Below are positions 23,800-35,039 of a stretch of DNA of 64,000 nt, in pieces (position 1 is the stretch's first letter; each line of letters starts with the position of its first letter). The notes under the pieces were generated by a model. That model saw only the letters and a program-made list of their open reading frames with translations. It made no database searches and was not told where the DNA came from. The stretch covers positions 68,945-132,944 of the forward strand of contig MNCI01022113.1 in assembly GCA_015680685.1 (NCBI GenBank), in the 5' to 3' direction. This stretch comes from Gnetum montanum. Lineage: Eukaryota; Streptophyta; Gnetopsida; Gnetales; Gnetaceae. The position numbers and the translations under genes are program-made.

Positions 23800-25800
23800 C
23801 TGCTACACATAATAACCATATGGATCGGGCTGCTGGTAAGGGTTTTGTTGTGTCGGCGGTGGCATCCCCCATGATTGTGGGTATTGCCACTGCTGATGTT
23901 GTCCGATGGGCTGTGGTGGAGTTCCACTTGGATAATACGTTAGTGGTTGGTGGAACTGCCTTGGGTTACCTTGAGGATAAGGTAACCTTCGGGGTGTTTG
24001 TTGTTGGTTGAGTCTTGGATTTAGCACATATACCCCAGACTCCTATAGATGTGAGATAACTGGACAACATCCCTTAGGATGGTCATATTGGTAGATCTCA
24101 CATCCACCATCATCATCTATGTCAGAGTCCACAGCCTCATCAGAGATAGAAAATTTCCCCTTACCCTTGTTATGTGCAGGGCTTAAATTTCTCTGCTTTA
24201 TCTTACCTTTGTTACTACTTCGTTCATCCTTAGACTCTTCTACGATTTTCAAGACACTTTCAAGTCTAGAGTCTAAGGAATCCCACAACTGATCTACCTT
24301 AGCCGATACCATGGTTGTTAGTTTTTGGATCGGCAAGGTTTTTCGGCTCACCAACTCTTCAAGTGGTGACTCATCCTCCTCATCACAAAATTTCACTTTC
24401 TTCTTTCGAAGGGAGGGATCACGGTTGTATTCTTCCGCACTTTCCCTCTTGCGTAGCTCACCTTCTTCTTGTGCTACTTATTCCAACAATCTATGTACTT
24501 CATGGGCTCTAAGTTGTGATAGTTTCCTTTGGGCATAAGTCCCAAGGTCTTCTCGTTTCATGCTTGAGCCCATCCACGATGTGGCGAAGTTGATCCTGCT
24601 GAGCGTATTCATGGCCTAGGAAACGATGTAACAATGTGTAGTAGCGGGCCATGGCAGCATCCAAGGGTTCATAAGTACCTTGTTTCCAGCCTTGGATCTG
24701 CTTACGCAAATTGGACACTCTGGAGTACGTCTGATATTTATTGTTGAAGAGTTTTAGCATCATACTCCACCTCCTGATGGTTTTTGGTTCTAAGGACCGG
24801 TACCAACTCTCTACTTCTTTAGTGAGTATCCTTGGGAACAACTTAAGTTTTTGCCACTCATTATCTATATTTTGCAAGGCACAGGAATTATGGAATGCCT
24901 GTAAATGATGTTGTGGATCAGCGTTATATCCCCCTTCAAAACGTGGGATATTGTTCATGTCCAAACGCTTGATCCAACTGTCCTTTTGGTGCCTTGTTGG
25001 AATTCTAACAGCCTCCATTATGTCAAGCATACTTCGGGTTGCGAGTAGGGGCTCATCATGATGATCTCTTTCATGACGCCTGTGATGTCTGCGTGGTTCC
25101 CTACTCTCCCTACATTCTTGCCCTTGTCCTCTCTCTCGACTTTCTTGTCGAGGTATCTCGTCTTTCTTACCTTTATCCTCACCTTTATGTTCATGGTGGC
25201 TACACCCAGATGTGGAAGGAGAGGGTGAGTGATGAGATGAAGGGGAAAAAGAAGGGGAACCATCACCATGGCAATGTTTCTTGCCTTCTCTTCTATTGCT
25301 TCGGCCCCAATCGTTATAATGATCTAAGTGCCCATCCTTAGCATGAGTGGTTGTTCCTTCTGTGAATAGTTGATGTTCACGGGGATCAGAACCAGGGTTA
25401 TGTATTGTTGATTGTAGGTTCTGATGCCTAACCTCCTCACCATCGTTAGGAGGGGGAACATTGTTTGCTAAAGAACTCGTTATAAGGGTTTCCTCATCTC
25501 CTATTTCGCTAAGGACATGTGGACCTTTGCCCTTCAAAAGTGTATGTTGACTCTCCTGCCTTGAGTCCCTCATACGTTGTGCTTCTGTGGATGATAATCC
25601 CTTATATCAAAGTCTTCTGCAACATATTCAGCAAATAATTCTGTCATGCTAATCTGTGCCAAGGCACGGAAGAGCATGCTAGGGACTGATCGATCTGGGG
25701 GTAACACGATATTACCTTGCAGATCTCTCCATCGTAGCTATTCGTCTTGATGAAGGATAAAGGTAAAGTTTGGGATATACTCATCGGGATGAGTATAGAT
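23800..25800 (-). pseudogene. Gag of element 1
   Basis: A long minus-strand frame (25573-24509, 354 residues) carries the Gag core: a charged N-terminal half rich in Arg, His, Ser, Glu (EREPRRHHRRHERDHHD-type), NIPRFEGGYNADPQHHLQAF, EWQKLKLFPRIL, ESWYRSLEP and YEPLDAAMARYYTLLHRFLG. It continues in other frames at 24396-24043 (acidic DEEDESPLEEL, then DDDGGCEIYQYDHPKGCCP, a single Cys-rich patch). A Gln/Pro-rich tail lies at 24027-23803. An N-terminal piece continues to about 25800 (YTHPDEYIPNFTFILHQDEQ). Gag would form the particle shell and bind RNA. This is the best-preserved Gag in the window, but it still has at least two breaks. Confidence 0.85.
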
Positions 25801-26030
25801 TATCTTGTATTTTTTTAGGACTTGGCTGATTTTGGTTATGTGTTTTATGTTGCCGACTGTCTCTAGTATTAGTCCTAGGTGGCGAATTACTTTTGTGAGA
25901 ATAAGACATTTTTATTGGTGTGCTATTGCACCGTTATAAAATTTTTCTGTTAATTAACTTGAAGGTTCGTTTAGGCTCCCAACAATTTGAGTGATATCCT
26001 TTATGTTCTATTCTACGCACAAACACTTAG

Positions 26031-26048
26031 TCCCTGGCAACGATGCCA
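26031..26048 (-). other. Primer-binding site of element 1 (tRNA-Asp type)
   Basis: TGGCATCGTTGCCAGGGA on the minus strand, one base from the 5' LTR. It differs at three positions from TGGCGCCGTTGCCGGGGA (recalled tRNA-Asp complement), all transitions. Confidence 0.75.
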
Positions 26049-26049
26049 A

Positions 26050-26925
26050 TGATGAGTGGCGAGATACCCCTACACTCAACCATACGAATATGAGTGTATC
26101 ATGCACGATCCGGTCGAACTCAGCAAACTAAGTGCCTACACACCTCTTGGAACACTTAGGGTTAATTATTTGTTGTCTTCCTAGACTTACTTGTAGTTGT
26201 CATGGTGTATGGTTAAGCAAGTTTGAGGTATATGATTTTTATAGTCTTTTATGTTTTATGTCTCCTATGCTAACGAGGTGAAGGGTTGAGAAACTAATTA
26301 CTAATTCTAACTAATGAACTAAGTCTAAATTACCTAGCGTCAGCATCCATTCCCATTTACCGTACACACCCTGAACCAATGCAACTATGGCTACCAAACG
26401 CTAATTGTTGCTAGGATCACCACGCGTAACGCACATGCTCGAAGTGGTTGTACTGAGGCACTTATCTTGGAGGAAAGGGTTGAGAGAATCTAATCGAGAT
26501 GAGCATCCGTTCCTTGATTATCTATACACATCCTTAAATGCTTGTAATCAAGTCGTACTCATTCCACATTACTAGGAGAAAACAATAAATAACAGGTAAT
26601 AAAATCCTATTCCATGCACTGCAAGGTTTATCCAAGAAGCTCGTCTTTATTGCCGTACACAACTTGTGTTCAGGTACAATGTTGCTCGAATAAAGATCCT
26701 TTCACTTTAGGACTCCTATTGTAGGCACATGGAAAATATTCTATCTCTGGACTGATTAATCTGCTAGAGTTTCCCTACTTCTAGCCTAGGATTATGAAAC
26801 AAGGGAGAGCCACCTCTTATTTATAGATATAGCGGTGGACCGTGATATCGCGTACGCGATATCGCGGGGGATGCGATATCGTAGCGGATGCGATATCATG
26901 GCCCATGCGATATCGCGTCCCATCA
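26050..26925 (-). mobile_element. 5' LTR of element 1
   Basis: 876 bp, TGATGAGTGGCGAG...GCGTCCCATCA. TATA box at 26818-26825 (minus). Five GATATC cores at 26844, 26858, 26875, 26892 and 26909, the first pair 14 bp apart around GTAC (26852-26855) and the rest 17 bp apart. It has one more unit than the partner LTR. Confidence 0.95.
26818..26825 (-). promoter_or_regulatory. TATA box, 5' LTR of element 1
   Basis: TATAAATA on the minus strand, lying 100 bp inside the U3 terminus and directly downstream of the GATATC array. It is the likely promoter of element 1 RNA. Confidence 0.65.
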
Positions 26926-26930
26926 GCCAT
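26926..26930. other. Target-site duplication of element 1, right copy
   Basis: GCCAT, identical to 19771-19775. The sequence then continues the interrupted ORF of element 4. Confidence 0.9.
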
Positions 26931-27275
26931 AATGAGGATTCTTTGAGTTGCATTCGCATCACTTTAGAAGTGAATTTCATGAATAGGCCAAAGTTCATTT
27001 TCACAATGACCAAGGCCAATGTGGACTTTTTAAGGATGGTAGCAAGGAAATTAAGAGGCAACGTGAGACGTTGTCCCTGTTCAAGAGCCAGTACTTCTAC
27101 TACCTCACCTTGGGCTGATTGCCTGGTAGTAGGGGCTTGTTAATCAATATTGAAAGATTGGGCCTCCTATTTAGCCTATTCTGCTTATTCTCCTTACTAG
27201 GCACGACCACCACATGGATGCTTAGTGGCTCTCTACGAGGGTTCACCTTGAGCAACTCTTTTTGGGGCCATCTAT
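26931..27275 (-). pseudogene. Env-position ORF of element 4, N-terminal part
   Basis: Minus strand from an ATG near 27272: MAPKRVAQGEPS, then a stop where Arg or Trp is likely, RATKHPCGGRA and Ala/Gly-rich sequence. It reads toward 26931 and resumes after element 1 at 19775. The uninterrupted paralogue lies at about 2180-2560: AGAATAGGCCACATGGAAGA there aligns with the joint GGATTAGCCAT/AATGAGGATT here. The basic start and loss of frame resemble other MAPK-type starts of Athila-associated ORFs, but I cannot assign a function. Confidence 0.55.
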
Positions 27276-27440
27276 AATTAAACAAAAAACCAAGCGTTAC
27301 CAAGGTTATGTTTATTATCCTTAATCAATTCATATCTTACTTAGAACCTTAGTTCATTAAGCTCATAATGCATATGATTGTAGGGTTAGGAAAATTTTAA
27401 GAGAAATCCCCTAAAAAGTGTCTATCTCTTCTATGACCCA
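27276..27440. other. Unassigned sequence between env-position ORF and opposing gag fragment
   Basis: AT-rich, no domain or repeat recognised. It contains one breakpoint of the opposing insert or inversion. Confidence 0.3.
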
Positions 27441-28560
27441 TCCCAAATGGTTTCTTTTTCATTATATGTCGCTTAAAATAATGGTTTTAGGCCTAAGGAT
27501 TAGAAAAACTGGGATGTATGCCCCAGGGCAACTATATGAGCTTCAAGCCCATTAGATCAAAGAGATAATAGAGTATATGGCAAAAGAAGAAGAAGAAATG
27601 TGTAAATGGGAGAATTTTGAAAAACATCAATGGGACCCAACTCTTCAATCAAAGGAGGTCCAAATTTATAGTAAGGGAAATGAAACTACCTTTGTTAAGG
27701 TGATCCCACAACAAACTTTGCTGATAAAGGAGTCTCTGGATGAATTAGAACCAAAGTTTAATAGGATGTCCAAATGGGTAAATGACAATGTCATAACTCT
27801 TGTTGAGATGGTCACAAAGAAGATTATGCAACACATGCTTGGCAAACACAATAAATAGAGGACACAAAATCAATAAACAGTCAAGAACACTTTTTGACAA
27901 ACAAAAAATGAGGCTGACGAAAGTGAGGCTAAAGACTCCACCACAGACGAAGATGATGGATGTGACCTATGCATATATGACCATTCAAAGGGCCAATGCC
28001 TGTATTGTTGCATCTATAGGAGTATTGGGCAGGTGCCTTAAATCTGAAGTTTGTGCAAAAGCACATGCTTGGGAGACTTCCTCTTCCACATGGTAATTTT
28101 GGATAGTTCCACAACTGATCATACCATGCTAGGGGGACTTATTACTATCCTCAACATGGTCATCAATAATAATGGCAACAACCATAGTCATGGGAAGGCC
28201 ATCACCAAATTAACCACACCTACTGAAACCTCATGGATATTATGTTCAACATCTTGTTTCTCAAATCAATTCAGCACCCTCCACTTCAAATCACCACTAT
28301 CACTCTCCCAAGTACCATCAATACATGACATCCCTTGAAGGATCACCACTTTGCACTTCCTACCACTCAACTCACCCTTGATATTCTCATAATCCACCTC
28401 CTTATATGCCACCACCAGTAACTCAAGGAGGTTCAACATCCCAATATCAACAAATGTGTGCCACTTATGTTGCGAATGTGCATAGACATGCTAAAACTAG
28501 TGGGTCCCAACTACAATGCTAGAAACATCCCTTTTGGAGGAAAAGTTGTGAGCTGAAGCA
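27440..28560 (+). pseudogene. Opposing gag fragment inside element 4
   Basis: On the plus strand GLRIRKTGMYAPGQLYELQA, then AKEEEEMCKWENFEKHQWD, PTLQSKEVQIYSKGNE and TTDEDDGCDLCIYDHSKGQC, then a Gln/Trp/Pro tail (WQQP, stop, SWEG). These match the C-terminal half of Athila-type Gag in element 1 (24396-23803) and element 2 (57089-56200). Element 4's own gag N-terminal half ends at 30660 on the minus strand at the equivalent residue (DGLRNETRATL). The two pieces overlap by several residues, so they are probably two gag copies placed head to head, not a simple inversion. Confidence 0.7.
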
Positions 28561-28969
28561 AACCACACATGGACCCACCACATCATCTGAGCTAGCACAA
28601 GGCCCAACTAGCATGCCATCTTCCTCATCTAAACCAATGTCCTCCAACCATACACAAAGGCCACAATCTGTTTGTACTCCAATCCCACATCCAACCAATG
28701 AATCTACAAACATGGGGAGACAAATGAATCCATGCATACCATCTCATGCTTAAGGGTATAACTATGGGTTAGTCATCCATAATATTAACACACCTCATAT
28801 CTTGACTCACCCTACATATAATAATTAGGTGTGTGATTCACAATTTTTCTACCCAGCCACCACACCACCAATAAACACCCAGTGGTTGGGGCATGAATGG
28901 TTCCCAACATTTCATACATGTATCGATCCTTTTCATCCACTTATTAATCCTAGCCATGACCAAATGTTT

Positions 28970-28982
28970 AGTCATGGGGGTT
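28970..28982 (+). other. PPT-like tract after opposing gag fragment
   Basis: AGTCATGGGGGTTA, nearly identical to the PPT of elements 1 and 2 but not followed by a TGATG LTR start. It suggests that the opposing fragment also contains an element's 3' region with the LTR lost. Confidence 0.5.
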
Positions 28983-30655
28983 ACCCCCCATTCTAATCTT
29001 CAGGATTTTTAAGTGCTTTTTATCTTTTTTTTTACAATTTTTTATTATTTTCCTATTCTTTCTACTTTTTCTACATTTTTTAGTTGTTTTTTTTTTCCTT
29101 GTATGTAATCTCACTATTAATCATGTTACCCATTGAGGTAAGGTTTTTTTTTCTCTATGTTGTTGAGTCATAAGGGACTAATTATTCAGAAATTAAGACT
29201 ATGACATCCATTCACCCATTCCATTAATAAGAGGTTCTTGCTCTGGTCATAATGGTAATCTTTTTCATCATCCAAACTCTAAATACTTCCTAACCATTGT
29301 GTCTAGATGGAAGAGCGCAGAACCAAGACAGAATGTAATGGGTGTGACACTAAGGGGATTTGTAGATTCTCTTTGGCCACTTTTGTCTGTTCTATCATGT
29401 TGATGAGGTTGTAACCATATCCTTGTAGATCTAACGAAAAATGGAAGTAAGAGCAATTTTAGCTGCCATTGAATAAACTTCTATGGATCCCATTGGAAAG
29501 ACATATATCCGTGCCTAAAGGTTGGCAACTTCTCAAATGCAATATATATATATATATGAGTGTGCCATAATAATGCTCCTCCCTTGGACAACATGCCAAG
29601 TGATGTTGCTCCTTGCTACTTTGATAGTCTTATGGTTGTTTGTTGAGGGGATGAAACAATGCAGTGTCACTGATTATGGTATGGACTTGATTTGAATCTT
29701 GGAAAGGACACATGGTTATTTAACCATTAACAACATACAAAGTTTCATTATGACCATGGTACAACACCTCATGTCTCGATTTCTATGCTCCCTTCTTTAG
29801 TCCATTCCATCTCATTGTTTGAATGTTCATAACTTGTGGTTTTGTGTAACATAGAGTAATTATTTCAATTTGGTGGTTTTAACATGTGTGTTTTGTTTCA
29901 CATTTATGCATTACATTCAACTCCTCTAGTGCCTACAGACATTTTAGATGTGGTTACGCAAGGGCATCATAGGCTAGAGCTTGCTTTGGGGAGGATCCAC
30001 TTGTGTAACTCTTATGACTTGTACTTGCTCACCTGAACCACATCATTTTTCACCTTCCATGCTTCTTTTATCATGAACATAATCTGACCCACAATCATGC
30101 TTTCAACATCCTTTTTCTTTCTCATTCCTATACTTTTACCATTGATGACTTCACCTTATCCTACTTTCAGTACCTCCAATGCATTTTTCCACTTACCCAA
30201 ACTACAAAATTTAGCTTTCCGCCTTCTAATCCAACCCAGGGCTTTAGTTTGCATACCCTTTAGCTCCATAAAACTTGAAATTTTTGGACTTTGACATTGG
30301 GTCCAACCTGACATCATGTCCTCAACATCAAGTTTGAAAAATATATATATATAGTTGACTTCCACACAATGTGAACTTCATTTCTCTCAATTGTTGCTAG
30401 GGGAGTTGTTGGACTTTTTTCTTGCAACTTAGAGCTCTATGCCTCCATCTTCAAATTGCGATATCTAGCTCTCTAACACTTCAATTTTTGCCCCATTTGA
30501 AACTATCTAACCCTAGAGTGTTCAACTTAGTCGTGGGTTGTGTGTGCATGCAAACTTGGTGCCAATTTGTTAAAATTTGCTATCATCCAAAAGGTATTTT
30601 AAGGGTAAGGATATTAAAAACCTTAGACTTATAATGAAAAATCATTAATGATAAT
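28983..30655. other. Unassigned 1.7 kb within element 4
   Basis: T-rich low-complexity runs (29010-29150) and a short (AT)n near 29541-29558 and 30338-30353. No domain, LTR or host gene recognised on either strand. Confidence 0.4.
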
Positions 30656-31730
30656 GCCAAACAAGGGTCGCCCTTGTCTCATTGCGAAGCCCATCTATGA
30701 TGTGGAACAGTTGCTCCTCCTTAGAGAAACCATGACTTGGACATTACTTCAGTAAGGCACAATATCTATCTAAGGCCATGTCCAAGGGTTCATGTTGATC
30801 TTGTTTCCATTCTTGAATTTGTCTCCTTAAATTGGACACCCTTTTATAATTTTGGTATCTCTCGTTAAAAAGTTCTAACATTGTAGACCATTGTCAAATG
30901 GAATTTAGTCACAGTGATTGATACCATACTTTGGCTCTATCAATTAGTGTCCTAGGAAAGAGCTTAAGATTTTGCCATCCACTTTCAATGTTATAGTTAT
31001 CATAGGCATCATGGAAGTCTTGTAAATGATGTTGTGGATCTAAATAATAGCCTCCTGCAAACTTAGGAAGATTATTCATATCTAGTTTAGGTAAATGACT
31101 TTGCTTGCAATGCTTGTAAGATATCCTAACTACCTCTATGATATCCATTAGGCTCTTAGTGGCCAATAAGGGCTCATCATCATCAAATAGCTTGTGAGGG
31201 AAGTTCCTATGTTCATGGTGTTCTCTTTGACTCTTCTTGTGGGTTCAATTTTGATTTTTAGTTCAACCCTTTAATGGAGCTCTATCTATATACCTACATT
31301 CATCTTTGTCAAAATTAGATGTTGAGGGGGAAGAGGAAGATGAGGAATTGAAAGAATTTCCATGAAGTCCCTTGGTTTATTGTTTCTAGGTTTTGAGGAG
31401 GTCTTAGGCCTTGAGGCCTCCCCTAGTTCAGGACCTACATCATCTCATCTAAGATTGCTTGCCTTAGGTGGATGTAGTCTTTGAGTGTTGTTAGGGTGGT
31501 CATAATCATAAGAAACCCCTACATAAGGTTGATCACTCCAATCTTCTTCATCATATATCATGCTATTTCTCTAATGAATGTATTCACTATATAGTGCATT
31601 GTCATTTGCGTGTGGGAGAGACATTATTCATGGTGTATGGTGTGTGTGAATCAATAGCTTTTGTAAGATATATAATTAATTCCTTTATAGTGATCTTGTA
31701 TAATATAACTAATCTAGATGACTAGCACCA
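30656..31730 (-). pseudogene. Gag of element 4, N-terminal half
   Basis: Minus strand: MATKSLMDIIEVVRI, then NNLPKFAGGYYLDPQHHLQD and WQNLKLFPRTLIDRAKVWYQ (31166-30909), continuing to GFSKEEQLFHIIDGLRNETR at about 30660. This aligns with the Gag core of element 1. A charged linker lies up to about 31560. The C-terminal half is absent on this strand. It follows the PBS and 5' LTR at the expected distance. Confidence 0.8.
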
Positions 31731-31748
31731 TCCTTGGTAATGGTGCCA
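31731..31748 (-). other. Primer-binding site of element 4 (tRNA-Asp type)
   Basis: TGGCACCATTACCAAGGA on the minus strand, one base from the 5' LTR. It differs from the recalled tRNA-Asp complement by G-to-A changes only. Confidence 0.7.
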
Positions 31749-31749
31749 A

Positions 31750-32633
31750 TGATGAGTAGCGAGGTATCCCTACACTCAACCATACGAATTACAAGCATTC
31801 ATGCCCAATCCAGTCAAATTTTGTGGATGGACTAGTTGTGGCACCTAGATCGTTATGCTTTGATCACAGTTCATTGTCTTTCCACTTGGACTAGTGGTAG
31901 CTTTATTATGTATGGTTTAGTCAAAAGTGAGGTGTATGATGTTTCCTAATTCTATGCTACTCTTGGTGACAAAAAGAGATAAATTGATTAACTAATGAAT
32001 AATGACAAATAAAGTCTAAATTAGCTTATGGCGATGGTATATGCTCTTAATTGTTCATACACATCTTGGACTTCATGGAGCTATTTTTGGGTTTACCAAG
32101 TGTACATCACTGGTTGTGGCAAATGATACACCTCTGGCGACCAAGTATCTACACTTAAACACTTGTGATTAATGTGTACACATTTCGCTTAACAACAAGA
32201 ACAGTAAACAACAATAAATGGAAATTTTTAACTATAAAAAGCATCAAATAATTAAAATAACAATATTAAGCTAAGTGGATGTTACAATGATGGAAGTAAT
32301 CTTGATCTTTATTGCCAGTCATGTAATGTGTCCAAGTATGTCACACTCAAACAAAGGTGTCATACGATTATAAACATAACACTATGGGCATGCACTAGGA
32401 ATAACATACTTAAAAGGAAAGAAACTAAAAAATAACTATTTCTAAGATGTGAGCTAAAACTCTAAGCCAAAATTGTCTCATTCGAAAGCCCAAGTGCAGT
32501 ATTTATAGGTGAGGTCCAAATGAGGTGATGTCGGGTATCCGATGTCACTTATTAATCCTAATGTTAGGTACATGACGTTGGGACTCCAACATCGTGTATC
32601 CAACGTTAGGGCCCATCAAATCACATCTCATCA
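31750..32633 (-). mobile_element. 5' LTR of element 4
   Basis: 884 bp, TGATGAGTAGCGAGG...ATCTCATCA. TATA box at 32500-32507. Three 14-bp-spaced dyads: GATGTC/GATGTC (32527, 32541), AATGTT/GACGTT (32560, 32574) and AACATC/AACGTT (32588, 32602). The extra dyad explains the 33-bp length difference from the 3' LTR. Confidence 0.9.
32500..32507 (-). promoter_or_regulatory. TATA box, 5' LTR of element 4
   Basis: TATAAATA on the minus strand, next to the dyad array. Confidence 0.6.
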
Positions 32634-32639
32634 TCTCTC

Positions 32640-33790
32640 ATGCTTTATAGGCCATGAATCCCAAGTTACTCTATCATCTACATGAACCACTCACCTTAGA
32701 TAGGCCCCCTGGTCAAATCTCTTAGCATTTTAATGAGGATTTGATTGATTTTTCATTTCTTGATCCCTTAGATTTTATCATCTTGATCCTCAATATCATC
32801 TAAGAGGACTTGATCCCTCAAACTAACGTTTCCTTCTTAATTTCAAACTTGATTTTACTAATGATCTATTACTAGGGCTCACTATAAAAAATCACAAAAA
32901 TGAAGAAAAGACCTTATAGCTAGGGGCAATCATGATGATATTAAGAAATCCATTCTAGAAACCCTTAGAAAAAATTATATCATATTTGCATCGGGATATG
33001 ATGACATGCTTGGTTTAGATATCATTTTCATCCAAAACAACATCATACTTAAGAAAGGTTCCAAACTTGTTAAGTAAAAATTCCAAAAAATCAAACTTGG
33101 TCTAGCCTTAGCCATAAAAGATAAGATCACCAAAGTCTACAATGTCAAATTTATACATGCTATAGATTACTTTGATTAGATATCCAACATGGTTGTTCTT
33201 CCTAAGAAACATAGAGCTATTAGAATATGCATTATTTTTCATGGCCTTAACAAAGTGACATTGAAAGATGATTTTTCTCTACCTAATATCGATCAACTTA
33301 TAGACATAATGAAAGATCATAATATAATTAGTTTTATGGATAGTTTTTCAAGCTACAACCAAATTCAAATTAATCCCAAGCATAAACACTTCAAGATGTT
33401 CATGACCCCATGGGGAATCTTTTATGACAAAAAATGACTTTCAAGGTTAAAAATGTTAGAGTAACATATAAATGGATCACAACCTTCATCTTTAGTGACA
33501 TGATATTTAAAATCATAAATGATTATGTAGATGATCTAATAGTCAAGTCTATCATCATAATTGATCATCCCATCAACTTAGACCTAGTTTTGGCTTGTTG
33601 CAACAAGTATAACCTCTGCTTGAACATCAAGGAGTACATTTTTTACGTGGAAATAGGTAAGATGTTAGGATTTCTACTTTTAGCTAATGACATAATGGTA
33701 GATCTTGAAAAAGTCAATGTAATCATGAATTTCTCATTACCTAAGTGTCTTAAAGACATGCATATTCTCCAAGGTAGACTCTAATCCATC
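32640..33790 (+). pseudogene. Reverse transcriptase of element C
   Basis: Plus-strand frames: a pre-RT segment FASGYDDMLGLD (usual W-x-Y-x-D-M-x-G-L-D), then SNMVVLPKKHRAIRICIIF, FMDSFSSYNQIQINP with the first catalytic Asp (about 33325-33375), a TPWGIF turn, DYVDDLIVKS (YVDD box, about 33520), and GKMLGFLL. Motif order and the YNQI block are those of Tat-lineage RT. It is split in at least two frames at about 33434 and the YVDD region follows a shift. The core is recognisable but not functional. Confidence 0.85.
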
Positions 33791-34399
33791 TGTCATTTTA
33801 TATGCAATCTAATTAATTAATTTCATCCCCTTTCTCACCTTCTCAAGAAATCTACAACTTTTAGCTAGGAATTGAAGTGTTAAAAGGCTTTCAATGTAAT
33901 CAAGCATGCCCTTATCAATCTTCCCATCCTTCATCTTCTTCAATTTAATCTCCCTTTCTATCTCTATCTTTCTAAGTCTAATCACTCTATTGTAGTCATG
34001 CTTTGCCAATGATGAGAAGATGATGTTAATCTCTTTATTTATGCATCTCTCATCACTTTTTTGATTGTGAAATATGTTGCATGGATATGAAAAAAAAAAT
34101 CTTACTTAGGCCTTTTCTTTGCACTCAAGAAATGGAGACACTACCTATTAGGAGCAAAGATTTACATCATTCATTAAGACAATGTTTTATGATCTACTGC
34201 TATCAAACCATATGATAACAACCACATATCAAAATGAAAGATCCTCTTAATTAAATTTGACTTATCCTACCTTATCCAAAATTTAATTAAGGGATAAGCC
34301 ATCATGGATTTGCTTACTTCAACCCCACTTTCTAAACAATCTATAGTAACCATTCAACCTCCTCATGGGGAACCAAGGAAGAGATAATTCCTTCTCTAA

Positions 34400-34760
34400 C
34401 TATAACATTAAAACATGAGGCTTTTGATTTACACTTATATTTTGATGATGTGCACATAGCCAAGGTTCAAGCCTAGCTCATATTCTAAACTACGAAGGTA
34501 TGAATATAATTTATCAAACTTGTAAATTTAATTTTCATGAACTAATAACATCATAGAATACTAAGGTCTTAATCAAGGTTTTCTCTTAACCTTTCAACTT
34601 GGAACCAAAATACTTTACATGCATGGTAATTTCCAATTAGTTGTATACTATGAAGATAATGAATATGATTACAAAGAGGAATACCTTTAATCTTATTTAG
34701 ACTTAGTAAAAAATTCAATTTTTTAATTTGATGAATGGTTACTCATGCACATCCACTACT
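34400..34760 (+). pseudogene. RNase H remnant of element C
   Basis: Weak plus-strand match (LYFDDVHIAKVQA, usual LYFDGA...) between RT and integrase. 33790-34400 shows no clear domain, so most of RNase H and the RT connection have decayed. Confidence 0.4.
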
Positions 34761-35039
34761 CATAAACATGCTTCTTGATGTGCTAGCTACTTTTGCTCTT
34801 CTTGCCAATCCTATTTTTCTCAAGGGCCATTTATCTCATTCAACATAAGATACAATTGTCACACTCATGAATACATAACGTGTTAGCTTACTTAACTTAG
34901 AAGAAGATGAAAAATGTTGTGATATTGTATAATACTTGCAAATTGGAGAAACTCCTAAACACTTATCTTATTCATGAAAGGATGTTCTCCATAAACATTC
35001 TAAACGTTTTTGTATTGGCAATCCTAGTGTTTTATGTTA

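Larger units (their letters stand above)
19776..26925 (-). mobile_element. Element 1: Athila-like gag-protease retrotransposon, complete ends
   Basis: 7,150 bp, with two 876-bp LTRs about 93% alike by eye, TG...CA ends, duplication GCCAT on both sides, PBS next to the right LTR and PPT next to the left LTR; it therefore runs on the minus strand. Internally it has gag and protease. Then 3' noncoding sequence joins directly to the post-protease region, with RT, RNase H and integrase (about 2.5 kb in element 2) removed. It is non-autonomous. It is inserted in the env-position ORF of element 4. Confidence 0.95.
16333..32633 (-). mobile_element. Element 4: Athila-like, pol-less retrotransposon with env-position ORF, split by element 1
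   Basis: It is bounded by two related LTRs (16333-17183 and 31750-32633, about 90% alike by eye). On the minus strand it has a tRNA-Asp-type PBS, gag N-terminal half, transposon-protein/coiled-coil ORF and PPT. Removing element 1 (7,150 bp plus 5-bp duplication) leaves about 9.15 kb. No RT, RNase H or integrase is seen, so mobility would have needed enzymes from relatives such as element 2. It sits inside element C between protease and RT. Flanking 5-mers (AGATC left, TCTCT right) do not match, so no clear duplication remains. The stretch 27276-30655 contains an opposing gag fragment and unassigned sequence. Confidence 0.8.

Noticed and set aside
27440-31730. Simple inversion of part of element 4
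   Set aside because: The two gag pieces overlap by several residues at the supposed breakpoints, which a clean inversion would not give; left open as insertion or inversion with duplication.
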